The translations under genes were made by a program, and so were the position numbers. From positions 54,745,771 through 54,809,770 of the forward strand of contig NC_061867.1 in assembly GCF_907164915.1 (NCBI RefSeq): a stretch of DNA of 64,000 nt, read 5' to 3'. Below are positions 44,272 through 55,553 of this stretch, piece after piece. The DNA comes from Impatiens glandulifera (taxonomy: Eukaryota > Streptophyta > Magnoliopsida > Ericales > Balsaminaceae). Under the pieces are notes generated by a model, which did no database searches, was not told where the DNA came from, and saw only the letters and a program-made list of their open reading frames with translations. Position 1 is the first letter of the stretch, and every line of letters starts with the position of its first letter.

Positions 44272-44952
44272 ATGTTCATATCACAAACATTAAACATTCT
44301 CTGCATTCTATCACTTATGTTAGGTAAGAAAATTTATTACATTTTTCATAGTTTTTCTTCATCTTACTTGTAATGTAATGCATGGTTTATCCATACCTAC
44401 ATATTGAAGAAATATGTCTATAATCTATTATTCATAAGATAATTAATAAGAGAAAGTATTCTGAGACATAACTTAAATATATTATTATAAAAATTGTAAA
44501 ATTGTCAAAAATTAAATATTTTTAGTCTTTATCAATCTCAGGATGTTTAGTATAAAAGAGTAAGATTCAATATTGTACGGATTATTTTAGTTACAAAACA
44601 ATCAATGATTCGCAAATAATATAGTTACAAAATTGTTGTAGCGATAGGAGCAACAAAAAATATGGAGGAAGACTAAAAAAAAGGCAAAAGAAAGATCATA
44701 GAGTTTGATGTATTGTCCAAGGAGAATAATAATAAACAATGTCACGGTTTTGGCCCATACCTTCCAAAGAGCTTTGTTTGTAATTGTTCGTTCAAAATAC
44801 TTTGCGATCAAATGTATAAGAATACAGGCGTAATTGCAAAATGTTTGCCTTATCAAAACGATAAACAAACTTGTGACTGCTATTGGAATTGTAATACCCA
44901 GCCCAACCGTCTAAGGATAATTGATATTTTTAAGAAGGAGCAAAAACAATAA
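44272..44952 (+). pseudogene. DEFL copy D, disabled
   Basis: Exon 1 (44272-44323) encodes MFISQTLNILCILSLML; the two codons after Met are lost compared with copy A. The donor GTAAGA is kept. Exon 2 (44642-44952) starts after TTGTAG and reads AIGATKNMEED, then a TAA stop before the cysteine domain (GACTAAAAAAAAGG). Further on the eight-cysteine framework is also damaged: the third-cysteine position reads NCSFKILC instead of NYLCKILC. The tail is longer (NRLRIIDIFKKEQKQ). It cannot make a defensin-like peptide. Confidence 0.8.
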
Positions 44953-46190
44953 TAAGATCCTTCGAGCTCGATTAAATTGCCATATTTGTTGTTTAATATT
45001 TTTATTTTATGTTTCTTTACCCTATGTTTTCAAACATAACTTAAAAACATAAAAGACAAAAGTAAAATTCTTAACTATTCGTAAAACTTACAGGGTATTA
45101 TCAAATATTTAACTATTTGGGAAAATTGAATTATAAGATTATCATAATACTTACATTGCCTTACAAAGAATTCGGATTATTTTTAATAAATCAATAAAAA
45201 CTCTAAAAAAGAAAAGTTAAATCATTTGAATTGAAAATATAAAATATATTCTACCTCACTACAAATAGTTTGAGAGATGTATGTAATATTTGATTAACAA
45301 TACTACCTAGACAAAACAAAAAATGGTTACAATTTGAAACACCAAATTAAAGATAAAAATGAATGAGTACACTTAAATTAGGAAAAATAATAGTTATATT
45401 CGTGTCTTAAATCCTTAAAACTATAATTAAATCATTTCAGTGTAAATATTAATATTGTATTTGTTAGAATATAATTTTTGATAAATATTATTTTATATTC
45501 TAATAGTATTTTAATTTGATATTTGTACTTATCAATTTCACTAGTTTATACCCATTGTCCATACATTAATTTAGTTAAAATTAGATTTATGAAATGGTTC
45601 TAACTTATTGGAGAATTTGGTATACATTGAAACCTAGTTATAATATACGTACTGAAGTCAACATAAGAATTCTGAATAAAAAAAACTTAAATTAACTAAT
45701 ATTTTATTATAGTTGCTTCTTATATACAACTAAAATGATTGATGATCTATTATTCTCTAACCAAATTATTCACAAGAAAACTAATAAGAATATAATTACA
45801 TTTTCTTAAACTTATCTTTTTTTAACCACATCTCACAACAAACACATCTTTTCTTAAACATTTTTCTATATACATTTTCTTAAACTTATATTTATCCAAT
45901 TTTTAAATTAATTATTTTGAAAAAATAAACTCAAAATAATTAAAATTAATATTGAAATAATTATTATAATAATTAAATTCTAATTAATTAAAATAATGGA
46001 AAAGAATAAAAAAAAATTGAGATAAATGTTGTGTTCATTATATCTCAAATTAATTTTAAGGGGTCAAAATAAATTAAAATAAATAATTAAGTATAAATGT
46101 TGTATTCATTTTATGCCAAATAAATTATTTATAAAACCCCAAAAATATATATATAAGAAACTAAATAGAAAAAATAAATATTTTGTGTAT
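44953..46190. other. DEFL unit flank and AT-rich sequence
   Basis: The first part (to about 45700) is the conserved downstream flank shared with copies E, F and G (ATCAATAAAAACTCTA at about 45189 and AAATAGTTTGAGAGATGTA at about 45264). The rest is AT-rich. No gene is seen. Confidence 0.5.
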
Positions 46191-48970
46191 TTTGTAGATT
46201 AAAAATGGAACCAAAAAGTATTAAAAAAACAATTTCAAACAAGCTGCAATACTGGAAAAGAGTCAAGATCTGTTGCAACTGAAATCAAGAGAAATCAATG
46301 CAGCAGACCACACAACCGTCAGATGAGCATTGAAATATCATCCAACACCCAATAGTTAGCCGCGTCACCTTGCAACGGAAGAGACGCATGTTCGTGAAGC
46401 AGCGGAACAACTAACGCACGCCTCAACGTCGTTAGCCTAGACGCAACAAAACACTGACAGAACGCCTAATCGTGCGCATTTCATCCCAAAACGACATTGT
46501 TTACCCTCTAGTTTGTCTTCTTCCTCGTGACGAACAACCATCATCATCGGCCAAAACTTTTATTTTTGAGAAGTGGAACTTGGACGATACTCAACCAAAA
46601 TGGCTGATTCGAAAGTTGAAATGATAATTTCACATACGATCACAACCTTCATCATCGCCTATATCGATCAACTAGATGAAGAATAAACAAAAGTCATTAA
46701 TGACGTTTTGACTTAAATTCGATCCACTTGATCGATCAACCGACCTTGTGAGGCTATAAATAGCTCCCCATGGGCAAACAAAGGTAATGATCACAATCTC
46801 ATGCCCTCATTCAATCGCAATAACAATTTGCCATTAAAATTTTGAAACTTATCTTGAAAATTTTGAAACTCTATCTAAGGTTGTAAAATTCGGATTTGGA
46901 CATTCATGAAGCTTCTAAAAGAGTTCAGGAGTGTTCTTCAACTCATAATAAACTTCGAATCATGTTGTAATTCAATTTACAAGTTCAAATTAAAAAATTT
47001 TACATTTCAGTTCGACTAGTTTTATATGATGCCTAATTGTTCAATTTTTGAATTGGAAAACGATCCAGCCTACCCCTAACCCGTTCTATAAAATAGGATT
47101 CCATGTAATAAGTTTTTGATATTCAGCAATCCCTTTTCAAAAATAATCGCAAAACTCTTCTATTGAAACTAATATGAATCAATTGATCCAAATCAAAAGT
47201 ACCCAAATTTGATTTTGAAAATTTTCAAAATCATGATGTTCTTTATTTATAGAAACAACAACCCAAAAATCTTTCCAACATGTTTCTAAGGATGTTAGAA
47301 ACGTATCTAGACCAATTCCATGTAGTCCCGATCAATTTTGATCAAAAATTATTTTTTTTATAAAATGGAAAATTTCGATTCTTGAATTAGTTAAAATGAA
47401 CAGAAAGTGTTCATGTTTTAGTTATATTCAGTCCTATGAGGTATAATGAAGTTATTGGTAAGCTCCTTACACTCAGAAAAACTCTCGAAATCGAAAACAC
47501 GTTTTTTGTCTCAAAATTGTTTGATTTGAATGAAACATCATCCCGATCGAATGATACATCAGGATGATGTTATAAAGGATCATTGAGACTAGACGATGGT
47601 CCATATGCCTTTGAATCAAAGGATTAGGGTCCCAGCCAAAATCATCAAACATGTAGTTTGATATTCTTGACGTCCAACCGAGGGCTCGACCTGGGTTCGA
47701 TTTCTGACCGAGAAAATCAACTCCTCCCCTACACTCGATCGAGGAATCTCGCACCCGACCGAGAAAATTTTAGCCTAGGCTTGATTTTCGATTGAGAAAA
47801 CAAGCCTGACATAGTTTTCGACTGAGGATTTCAAGCCCCAATCGAGAACCTCCCACACTAGGACCGAAAGCTCCATGCACCTAAATGATAACCTCCCGAA
47901 CCAGGACCGAGAGCTCTCCACACCCAACCGAGGATCTCTAGCCTAGGACTAAGGGCTCCATGCACCTCGACCGAGATCTCCCCGCAGCCAACCGAGGATT
48001 TCTAGCCCGGAACCGAGAGCTCCCTACATCCGACCGAGGATCTCTAGCCTATGACCGAGGGCTCCCCACACCTCAATCGAGAGCTCCCCGCACCCGACCG
48101 AGGGGATTTAGCCCTCGACCGAGGGATCGACACCCTCGACCGAGAGAACCGATCCTAAGGTTTATTTTTTGAATTATTTAATTTCAATTTTTTTTTTGTT
48201 TTTTAAATTAAGAGCCTTAAACTATTTTCTAAAAATCTAAAAAAGTATAAAACAATTTTAAAATATATATTTGTTTTAATATTTTCATAAAAATATACTT
48301 CTATAAAGGCCGTTTGGAATTTATTTTTAAATTCTAATACCTTAAACTGATATTTTTTCAGGTAATTTTTTTAACAACCGTCTACATCAATCGTATGTAT
48401 CAGCATTTAAATATTATTATATAATTTTAAATGAAAGAAAACTTTGTGCATGTTTAGGACTTAAAAAATAATTGATTAAACAAAACGTAATAAAACCAAA
48501 TTTTCAAACGTCAAGATTTTATAAAGTAAAGACCGTTCTTTAATGGGTGCGAATGATATAGTGTGAAAGCTCTTTCCCGAGTATTATCAAACATCGAACT
48601 TAAAAAAATATCCGGTCAAATTTACGTTTGTATACGTATACAAAACATTTTTATTGATTTTAAACTAAAAATCAATTAACGACTCTTTCATTAAATAAAT
48701 AATCTTTTAAATTAATTATTTTTAATTAATTTAAATATATATATTTTAAATCAAATTATAACTTAATTATTTTAAATCTAATATATCGTTTAATTTTAAT
48801 CATAAAGTTAATTATTATTATAATTAATTTTAAAATGTTAAAATAAATTTTTATAAATTATTATAAAATAATATTTTATTAAAAAAGATTTTTTACACAT
48901 AAACCGAGATTAAAAACTTTTGAACTTCAAGCTTTTCCGAGAAGAATTTATGGGTTACAATAATCAACAG
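46190..48970. mobile_element. Unclassified retroelement-like repeat, no ORF
   Basis: Interrupts the defensin-like array and differs in composition. It contains a promoter-like CTATAAATAGCTCC (46752-46765) and a GC-rich minisatellite (47690-48150). A stretch TGGGTGCGAATGATATAG lies at about 48544-48561. No protein domain and no clear LTR pair or TSD could be identified. A decayed gypsy-type LTR or untranslated region is possible, but this is only inference. Confidence 0.3.
47690..48150. repeat. GC-rich minisatellite with ACCGAG core
   Basis: More than ten degenerate units of about 35-40 bp built around CGACCGAG(G/A), GGATCTCTAGCC and GCTCCCCGCACC. They become more regular toward the right. 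Internal ORFs here are Arg/Pro-rich by-products of the repeat (for example 47960-48172) and are not genes. In this AT-rich window it stands out as an island of CpG. Confidence 0.75.
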
Positions 48971-49429
48971 ATTTAACAGACTATAAAGTGAAACCTCGTT
49001 TTATTGTTGTTTTTTTGGTTGAAAATAAAATATATTTTATAAGATAAGGAGCCTTTTAAGATTAACCATTAATTTGATAATTTATCATTTGAACCAATTT
49101 TTTTTTATATCGTTTATCATATCCTATCAACCATTTTAAGATTAACTATAACCAGAAGGAAACTTTTAAAAATGAACATAAAAATGAATGATAAAACAGA
49201 CTATGGGAGTCCCAACAAAAAAACACGGAATCAAACTACAATACAAACTCTTTAAACTAATATATTGTTTTTTTTATTCATTTTGTGAAATTCATTTTTA
49301 ATTGAACTTTTATTTTAAAATTACATTTTTACTTATTTAATAATTCACTATTTATTTATCTAATTTTTAAAAAATATTTAAGTTGAAACTTACATTTATC
49401 CTAGTTTTATCATTCGATCTGTCCCTATT

Positions 49430-49505
<76 letters not shown>

Positions 49506-49984
49506 AATGTAAGTTGTAAGTCTTTTAAGTGGAATCAACCTTATATTTTTATTCTCTTCGAACCGATTTTTGTCATTATAGAATCACATTGTTTCTAATA
49601 TGTTATGGATTTATTAATGATAATGTCATTTTTAATTCTATTTTTTTTAATATAACATTTTCTAAGTAACTAAAAAGTTTTAATATAATATAATTTTTTA
49701 TTAAATTTTTTATTTTTCATTCACTTTATATTTATACAAAAGTTATTTAATTCAAATCTTTTATATTCAATTTGAATTTTTACAATTTTTGGAAGTTAAT
49801 ATCTCACCCATGGCCCTGTTTGAAACCAACTCAGGAGCTTAAGTTTGGATAAAAAATAATTATTTATTTAAAGTTATATTTTTTAATATTTTGAATATTG
49901 ATTTAGATATATAATATTTTTTAATATTTTTAATATTGATTTAGATATATAATATTTTTTATTTGTTTGTTCAATCCCATTTAC
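48971..49984. other. Degenerate DEFL unit flank, no exon
   Basis: Sequence related to 53600-54000 and 57500-57900 (shared block TTTTTGGAAGTTAATATC and GGCCCTGTTTG-like). A (TA)n array is at 49430-49501. The right end is the insertion site of the hAT-type MITE. Confidence 0.45.
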
Positions 49985-50099
49985 ATCTGCATATAAGGGT
50001 GGGTCGGTATGGTATACCTAGTGGCGGACCAAGGGGGGCCTTGGGGGCCCGGGCCTCCCCCAAGTTTACAATAATTTGTTTTTATATATATATTTAACA

Positions 50100-50170
50100 A
50101 GAAACTCTTAGTCTAATTGGCTTTGAAGTTGAACGATGAACTTGAGGTCAGGTGTTGAAACCCTGGCCTC
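50100..50170 (+). other. tRNA-like segment inside the nested hAT
   Basis: TTAGTCTAATTGG (50108-50120) resembles a pol III A-box, and AGGTGTTGAAACC (50150-50162) a weak B-box, at tRNA-like spacing. It could be a SINE head or chance. No cloverleaf is claimed. Confidence 0.3.
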
Positions 50171-50793
50171 ACCTTTAATTTATTTTAAAATATAATTTAT
50201 CTATAAACTAATTCATAATTATTTTAATTTTATTAAAATAATTATTATTAATATTTTATTTTATACTAACAATATTTTCTAATATATAAATAAGATTTAT
50301 TTATATAAATAAAGTATAAAAAGTTATATATAAAATAATGTAAATTATATAATAATATTATTTATTTTAAAATTATATTTATATAATAATTATACATTAT
50401 TTTTTATTTATTTCAATATAATAATACAAATTACTTATAAGGGTAAATATAAAAATTAAAATAATAATAGTTTTTTTATATTTCTTAATTTTAAACTATT
50501 TCAAAAAATTATAAGAAAATATAAATTAATATTAATAAACAAGTTAAAATAGTTACATTGGTTTTGTTCAGTATTTAAATAAGGAATTTGATATATTATT
50601 TTTATTCATTAACATTCTATAATCGTAATCTCGAATGTCTATTCACTTGATAATATATGTTTATCACGTTTTTGTATTTTTGTTCTTATTAATATTTTTT
50701 ATTTTTTTTATATTCTCATAAAATTAGGCTGAAACCTATTAAATTAGATTTTTATATTTTTTATATAGTTAATTTTTTTATGAATTTGTTTTT

Positions 50794-51738
50794 GTGTTGC
50801 ATTTGATGAAAGATTTATTGGGAATTACAAGTGAGTTATCACTTTTCCTACAAAGAGGAGATCAAAATATAGTTCAAGCCATGTCATTGATTGCGAGTTC
50901 AAAAAATCAATTACAAGAATTTAAAGAAAATGGATGGCATGATATTTTGGACCAAGTTAACAGTTTTTGTCAATTACACTCGATCTCAATACTTGATATG
51001 AATGATCATATGATAATTGATAGCAATGGTAGGCGAAGAGGAAAAGGGGAACTCATCACTAATCTTCATCATTGTCGTGTAGAAATCTTTTGTCAGGTAT
51101 AATAAAATTATTTCTTATCTATTAATAGTTATTATTTATTATCTATTAATAGTTATTATTTATTATTTAATGCTAGGTTGTTGACTTGATTATGCAAGAA
51201 ATGAATAATCGTTTTTCAGAAGTTAATACAGAATTACTTGGCTGCATATCATGTCTTCATCCCAGAAATTCATTCTCCCAATTTGATATTCGTACTCATT
51301 CGTCTTGCCAAACTTTATCCTGAAGATTTCACAAGCAGTGATTATTTATTTTTGGAATAACAACTTCGGGCTTACTTATTTAATTTGCGGGATGATCCTC
51401 AATTTTCTTCAATTGAAGACTTGGGAATTCTTGCTCAGAAATTGGTTGCAACAGAAAAACATATAGTATTTCCATTGGTTTATCGATTGATAGAGTTGGC
51501 TTTAGTTTTACCAGTTGCAACTGCATCTGTTGAAAGAGTTTTTTCTGCAATGAAGACCGTGAAGACTGATTTGCGTAATCGAATGGGAGATGAATGGATG
51601 AATGATAGTTTAGTTGTATATGTTGAGAAAGATATTTTCTCAACAATTAAAAATGAGCCAATATTGCAATATTTTCAACAAATGGAGTCTCGTCGAATAA
51701 ATTTGTCTTCTTTTGTACCGACTAATGGACAAGAATAA
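50794..51738 (+). pseudogene. hAT transposase C-terminal half
   Basis: Two open parts. 50794-51102 (LMKDLLGITSELSLFLQRGD..., the region before the hATC domain in ZMYM-like plant hATs) ends at a GT donor. A middle exon-like part starts near 51178 (VVDLIMQEMNNRFSEVNTE) and contains stops. 51385-51738 carries the hATC dimerisation domain LVLPVATASVERVFSAMK, followed by WMNDSLVVYVEKDIF. The BED finger and the first catalytic residues are missing. The hATC frame itself is open to the TAA at 51738. It is non-autonomous. Confidence 0.75.
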
Positions 51739-52401
51739 TTTAGTAATTGTGCTCATTAGTATTTTGTAATTGTGTTTGTTAGTATTTTTATGTAATTAAC
51801 AAGTAAAATTTTAATTAAAAAATGTATTTATTTGATCGCCAAAAAAATGCTACGTTATTTGGCCCCCCCGAGAAAACATTTCTGGGTCCGCCACTGGGTA
51901 TACCTTAATGTTTTATTCATATATTTTACATTACTTAAAATTTCGGTATGCAAAACATGCATACATTACCTTACCTTAATTTCTGTATACCTTGATTTCG
52001 ATATACCTTAATTTCAGTATACAAAAAACTCATACCTTTACCTTACCTTGATTTCGATATACCTTAATTTCGGTACGGTATTGGTATTATACCTTTGATA
52101 CCTAAAATAATATTAACTTAAAAAAAGAAATCTCATCGGTAATATATATATATATATATATATATTTTAACTTATAAATACTATTTCAGTATATCTCAAT
52201 ATACCAAAATTTTAAAAATCTCATACCTTTATTGTAACAATAATTTCGGTATTTGTATCATACCTTACATTTTTTTCGGTATACCTTAAACATCGATATT
52301 TTCGATATATTAGTGTACGACATTTTTGATATACTTTTAATATGGATATTTTTCTCAGCCCTATCTGCATCTACATAATAAAAAAAATAGACAACTGTTA
52401 A

Positions 52402-53295
52402 CACTAGTAGAAAAAGGGGTATTAGTAAGGACTAAAACTGTTACTGAAAGCATCGAACGCCGTTACTGAAACTTATTTGTAACGGCAAATAAAACCGTTA
52501 CCAATCGTTACAAAAAATTACGTTACAGAAACTTCACAGGTATCAGTAACGGCGTTCGAAACCGTTACTGATAGTCATGGAATAACAGTAACGGTTCTAG
52601 CCGTCTAAAAATCGTCACAGAAAAAAAACTAGCATCTGTAACGGTTTTCGAAAACCGTTACAAATAGTAATGGAACAACAGTAACGGTTTTAGCCGGCTA
52701 AAAACCGTTACTGAAAGACTATCTGTAACGGTTTTCGAAAACCGTTACAGATGCTAGTGTTTTTTCTGTGACGGTTTTTTATTTGTTAAACCGTTACAGT
52801 TAGATTTATAGTAACGATTTTTGAAATTATTAAACCGTTACTAAACCCTAATAGTTTTTTTTTTTTTTACAAATTTTTACCTATTTAAAACCTCAATCAT
52901 CAATAACCAATAACCAAAAACCAAAAAGCACACAATCATCAATAACCAAAAATCCAAAACTACAATCATTAATTCAAAACAATAATCATCCACAAACTAC
53001 AATCCATCCAAAAACTATAATCCATCAAAAAACTACAATCATATCACAAATTCACAAAAACCATTAATTAACGTATTTCAAATTACATTTCAACTAACCA
53101 GAATTGTAAAACCGTTACAGATATGCAATAATAATAACGTTAAATTAAGTAACATTTGTAACGATTTACATTGCCGTTACTGATGTCCTAATAACAGTAA
53201 CGGTTTTTCATAGCCGTTACTAATAAAATATATTAGTAAAGGCGTTCGAGCGCCGTTACTAGAAGTCGTTACAGAAGACATGATTTCTACTAGTC
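52402..53295. mobile_element. CACTA-type MITE
   Basis: Starts CACTAGTAGAAAAAGGGG and ends TTTCTACTAGTC, with TSD TAA (52399-52401 and 53296-53298). The last base is C instead of the expected G. The 894-bp element has dense subterminal repeats of GTAACGG / CCGTTAC on both strands (for example 52715-52750 with GTAACGGTTTTCG and its complement). Such repeats fold into hairpins and are binding sites for CACTA transposase. There is no coding sequence. Confidence 0.82.
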
Positions 53296-53298
53296 TAA

Positions 53299-54303
53299 TT
53301 AATGATAAAATAGATATATATTATCACTTTTATTTTATTTGTATTTCCAATAATAACATAACTTATAATTTATTATTTTGGATTATTATTTTATTTCAAA
53401 TATATATATATTACACTAAATTAATAATGAGTTTATTTTGAAATTTATTAAAATATTTTTCAAAAATAGATAATGAAATGGATATATTTATCAGAATTTA
53501 TCTTAAAAACATTTCAACTTTTATATTTTGAATTTTTATTTCAAACATTTTCTAAAAATAAATAATATTCTAATTATTATTATTATTATGTTTATATTTT
53601 GAGTTTCAGAGTCTGAATTTAATTATATATAAAAATGTAAGTTGTCTTCATAATCATATCATTAATTTTAATTTAAGCCATTTTAAATAGAATTAATTTA
53701 GATCTTTATTCTCTTTGAATCATTGTTTTGTCATTATAGAAACACATTGTTTCTAATATGTTTGAGTTTGTTAACAATGAGAAATTCATTTTTAATTCTA
53801 ATTTTTATTTAAAATGTAGTAATATAATATATTTTTTTATTAAAAAATCTTTGTTTTTTCATTAACTTTATATTTCTACAAAAGTTGTTTAGTTCAAATC
53901 AAATCTTTTATATTCAATTTGAATTTTTACAATTTTTGGAAGTTAATTTCACACACACGACCCTGTTCGGAACAACTTAGGATCTTAAGTTTGAAAAAAA
54001 TCTATTTATTTAAAAATTATATTTTTTAATATCTTATTAGTGTTGATTTAAATAAAATATTATTTTAATTTTTTTAATTATATATATTTTAACAAATTCA
54101 ATTATATTTATAACATTTTCCATAATTTCTCTCATTTTACCTCTAAGGTTCATCCGTATCACATAATTTAATTAAATATATAAATCCAAACTTTGACCTG
54201 GATCACAACTACAAAAAATTGTATTGAAAATTAAATATATATATTTATGATGTAATTTTATTATTTTATTTAATATATAAATAATATTTTAATTATGACC
54301 TAA

Positions 54304-54369
<66 letters not shown>

Positions 54370-54650
54370 CACAATCACATTAAAATATATTACATCTCAT
54401 TAAATTGTTTCTTATAAAATAATAAAAAAAAATAAACAAATTATAAAACATGATATCACCATTTCTCTATTAAATAATCAAACAAAAAATTAAACAAATT
54501 ATAAAACATGATATCAACTTTTATAATATATTGTAGCCCAAAGTCAGATAGAGAAATAAAAATAAAGCTCATTGTGATTAATGTTTATTTTAATTTAAAG
54601 TTCTTATTTAAGAAGACATGTTCATCTCTTTCTCTTCAACTTTAAGCTTT
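53299..54650. other. DEFL copy E upstream flank
   Basis: AT-rich; carries the shared unit blocks GGAAGTTAATTTCACACAC (53939) and a TA microsatellite (54309-54363). Two copies of the 72-bp minisatellite unit (ACAAATTATAAAACATGATA, about 54430-54525) precede copy E. No gene. Confidence 0.55.
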
Positions 54651-54654
54651 AACC

Positions 54655-55553
54655 ATGGGAAAGTTCATATCACACACATTAATAATTTTTTGTATTCTAT
54701 CACTTATTTTAGGTAATCAAATTTATTAAATTTTCTATAGTTTTTCTTCATTTTACTTGTAATGGTTAATCCATACCTTCGTGATGAAGAAATACGTCTT
54801 TCATCTATTATAGTAAGTTAATTACTATGAGAAAGTATTTTGAGACATAACTTAGACATATTTTTATAAAACTTGTAAAAATTAAATATTGTGTATCTCT
54901 ATCTACCTCACGATGTTTGGTATAAGAGAACAAAATTCAATATCAATCGGAATATTTTTTGGATCATAAATCTAATAGGGTCTGATTTATGTTGATTAAT
55001 TTCTTCTACAAATCATTTTTAATACCATGATCAAAATATAGTGTAAATTATTTTAATTTGATATGGAGTTTTTTTTTTCTCAGTCATATTTATATTAATT
55101 TTTATGATTTGTTGACAAATATAAAAATAAATGTAGATATTTGGAAAATATAACCTAGAAAATAAAACTGTAACAAAACAATCAACGATCACAAATAATA
55201 TAGTTACAAAATGGTTGCAGTGACGGGAGCAACAAATATGGAGGAAGATTACAAAGAAGGCAAAAAAAGATGATAGAGTTTGATGTATTGTCCAAAGAGA
55301 AATAATAAACAATGCCACGGTTTTGGGGCATAACTTCCAAAGAGCTTCGTGTGTAATTATTCGTGCAAAATACTCTGCGATCAAATGTATAAAAATACAG
55401 GTGCAATTGCGAAATGTTTGCCTTATCAAAACGATAATAAACTTGTGACTGTTATTGGAGTTGTAATACCCCAACCCAACCGTCTAAAGATAATTGATAT
55501 GTTTAACCAGGAGAAAAAAAATAATGAAATCCTCTTCGAGCTCGATTAAATTG
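54655..55553 (+). pseudogene. DEFL copy E, disabled
   Basis: Exon 1 (54655-54712) encodes an intact signal peptide MGKFISHTLIIFCILSLIL with donor GTAATC. Exon 2 starts at 55221 after GGTTGCAG. It is broken by a one-base loss in the pro-segment (GGCAAAAAAAGATGATAG), a TAA in the first inter-cysteine loop (GGGGCATAACTTCC) and a further indel before the C-x-C pair (GATAATAAACTTG). The remaining sequence still spells most of the eight-cysteine domain. It shares the long tail of copies D and G. Confidence 0.8.

Larger units (their letters stand above)
50019..51896 (+). mobile_element. Nested hAT transposon with transposase remnant
   Basis: TIRs TAGTGGCGGACC (50019-50030) and, inverted, CAGTGGCGGACC (to 51896). 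A perfect 8-bp TSD, GGTATACC, lies at 50011-50018 and 51897-51904. Subterminal GGGGGCC runs occur at both ends. It keeps the 3' half of a transposase; the 5' half is replaced by AT-rich sequence. It is younger than the MITE it landed in. Confidence 0.88.
49993..52362. mobile_element. hAT-type MITE (outer element), split by a nested hAT
   Basis: Flanked by a perfect 8-bp TSD, ATCTGCAT (49985-49992 and 52363-52370). The ends read AGGGTGGGTCGGTATGG and, inverted, AGGGCTGAGAAAAATATC. Inside are repeated GGTATACC/TTTCGGTAT motifs. Removing the nested hAT (50019-51896) and one TSD copy leaves about 484 bp with no coding sequence. Its relative at 58077-58665 is uninterrupted and inverted relative to it. 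Confidence 0.8.

Noticed and set aside
47960..48172. 70-codon Arg/Pro-rich open frame
   Set aside because: It lies wholly in the GC-rich minisatellite; the composition follows from the repeat unit.
54430..54525. Two copies of a repeat ahead of DEFL copy E as a separate element
   Set aside because: They are the same unit as the 72-bp minisatellite at 59476; not an independent feature.
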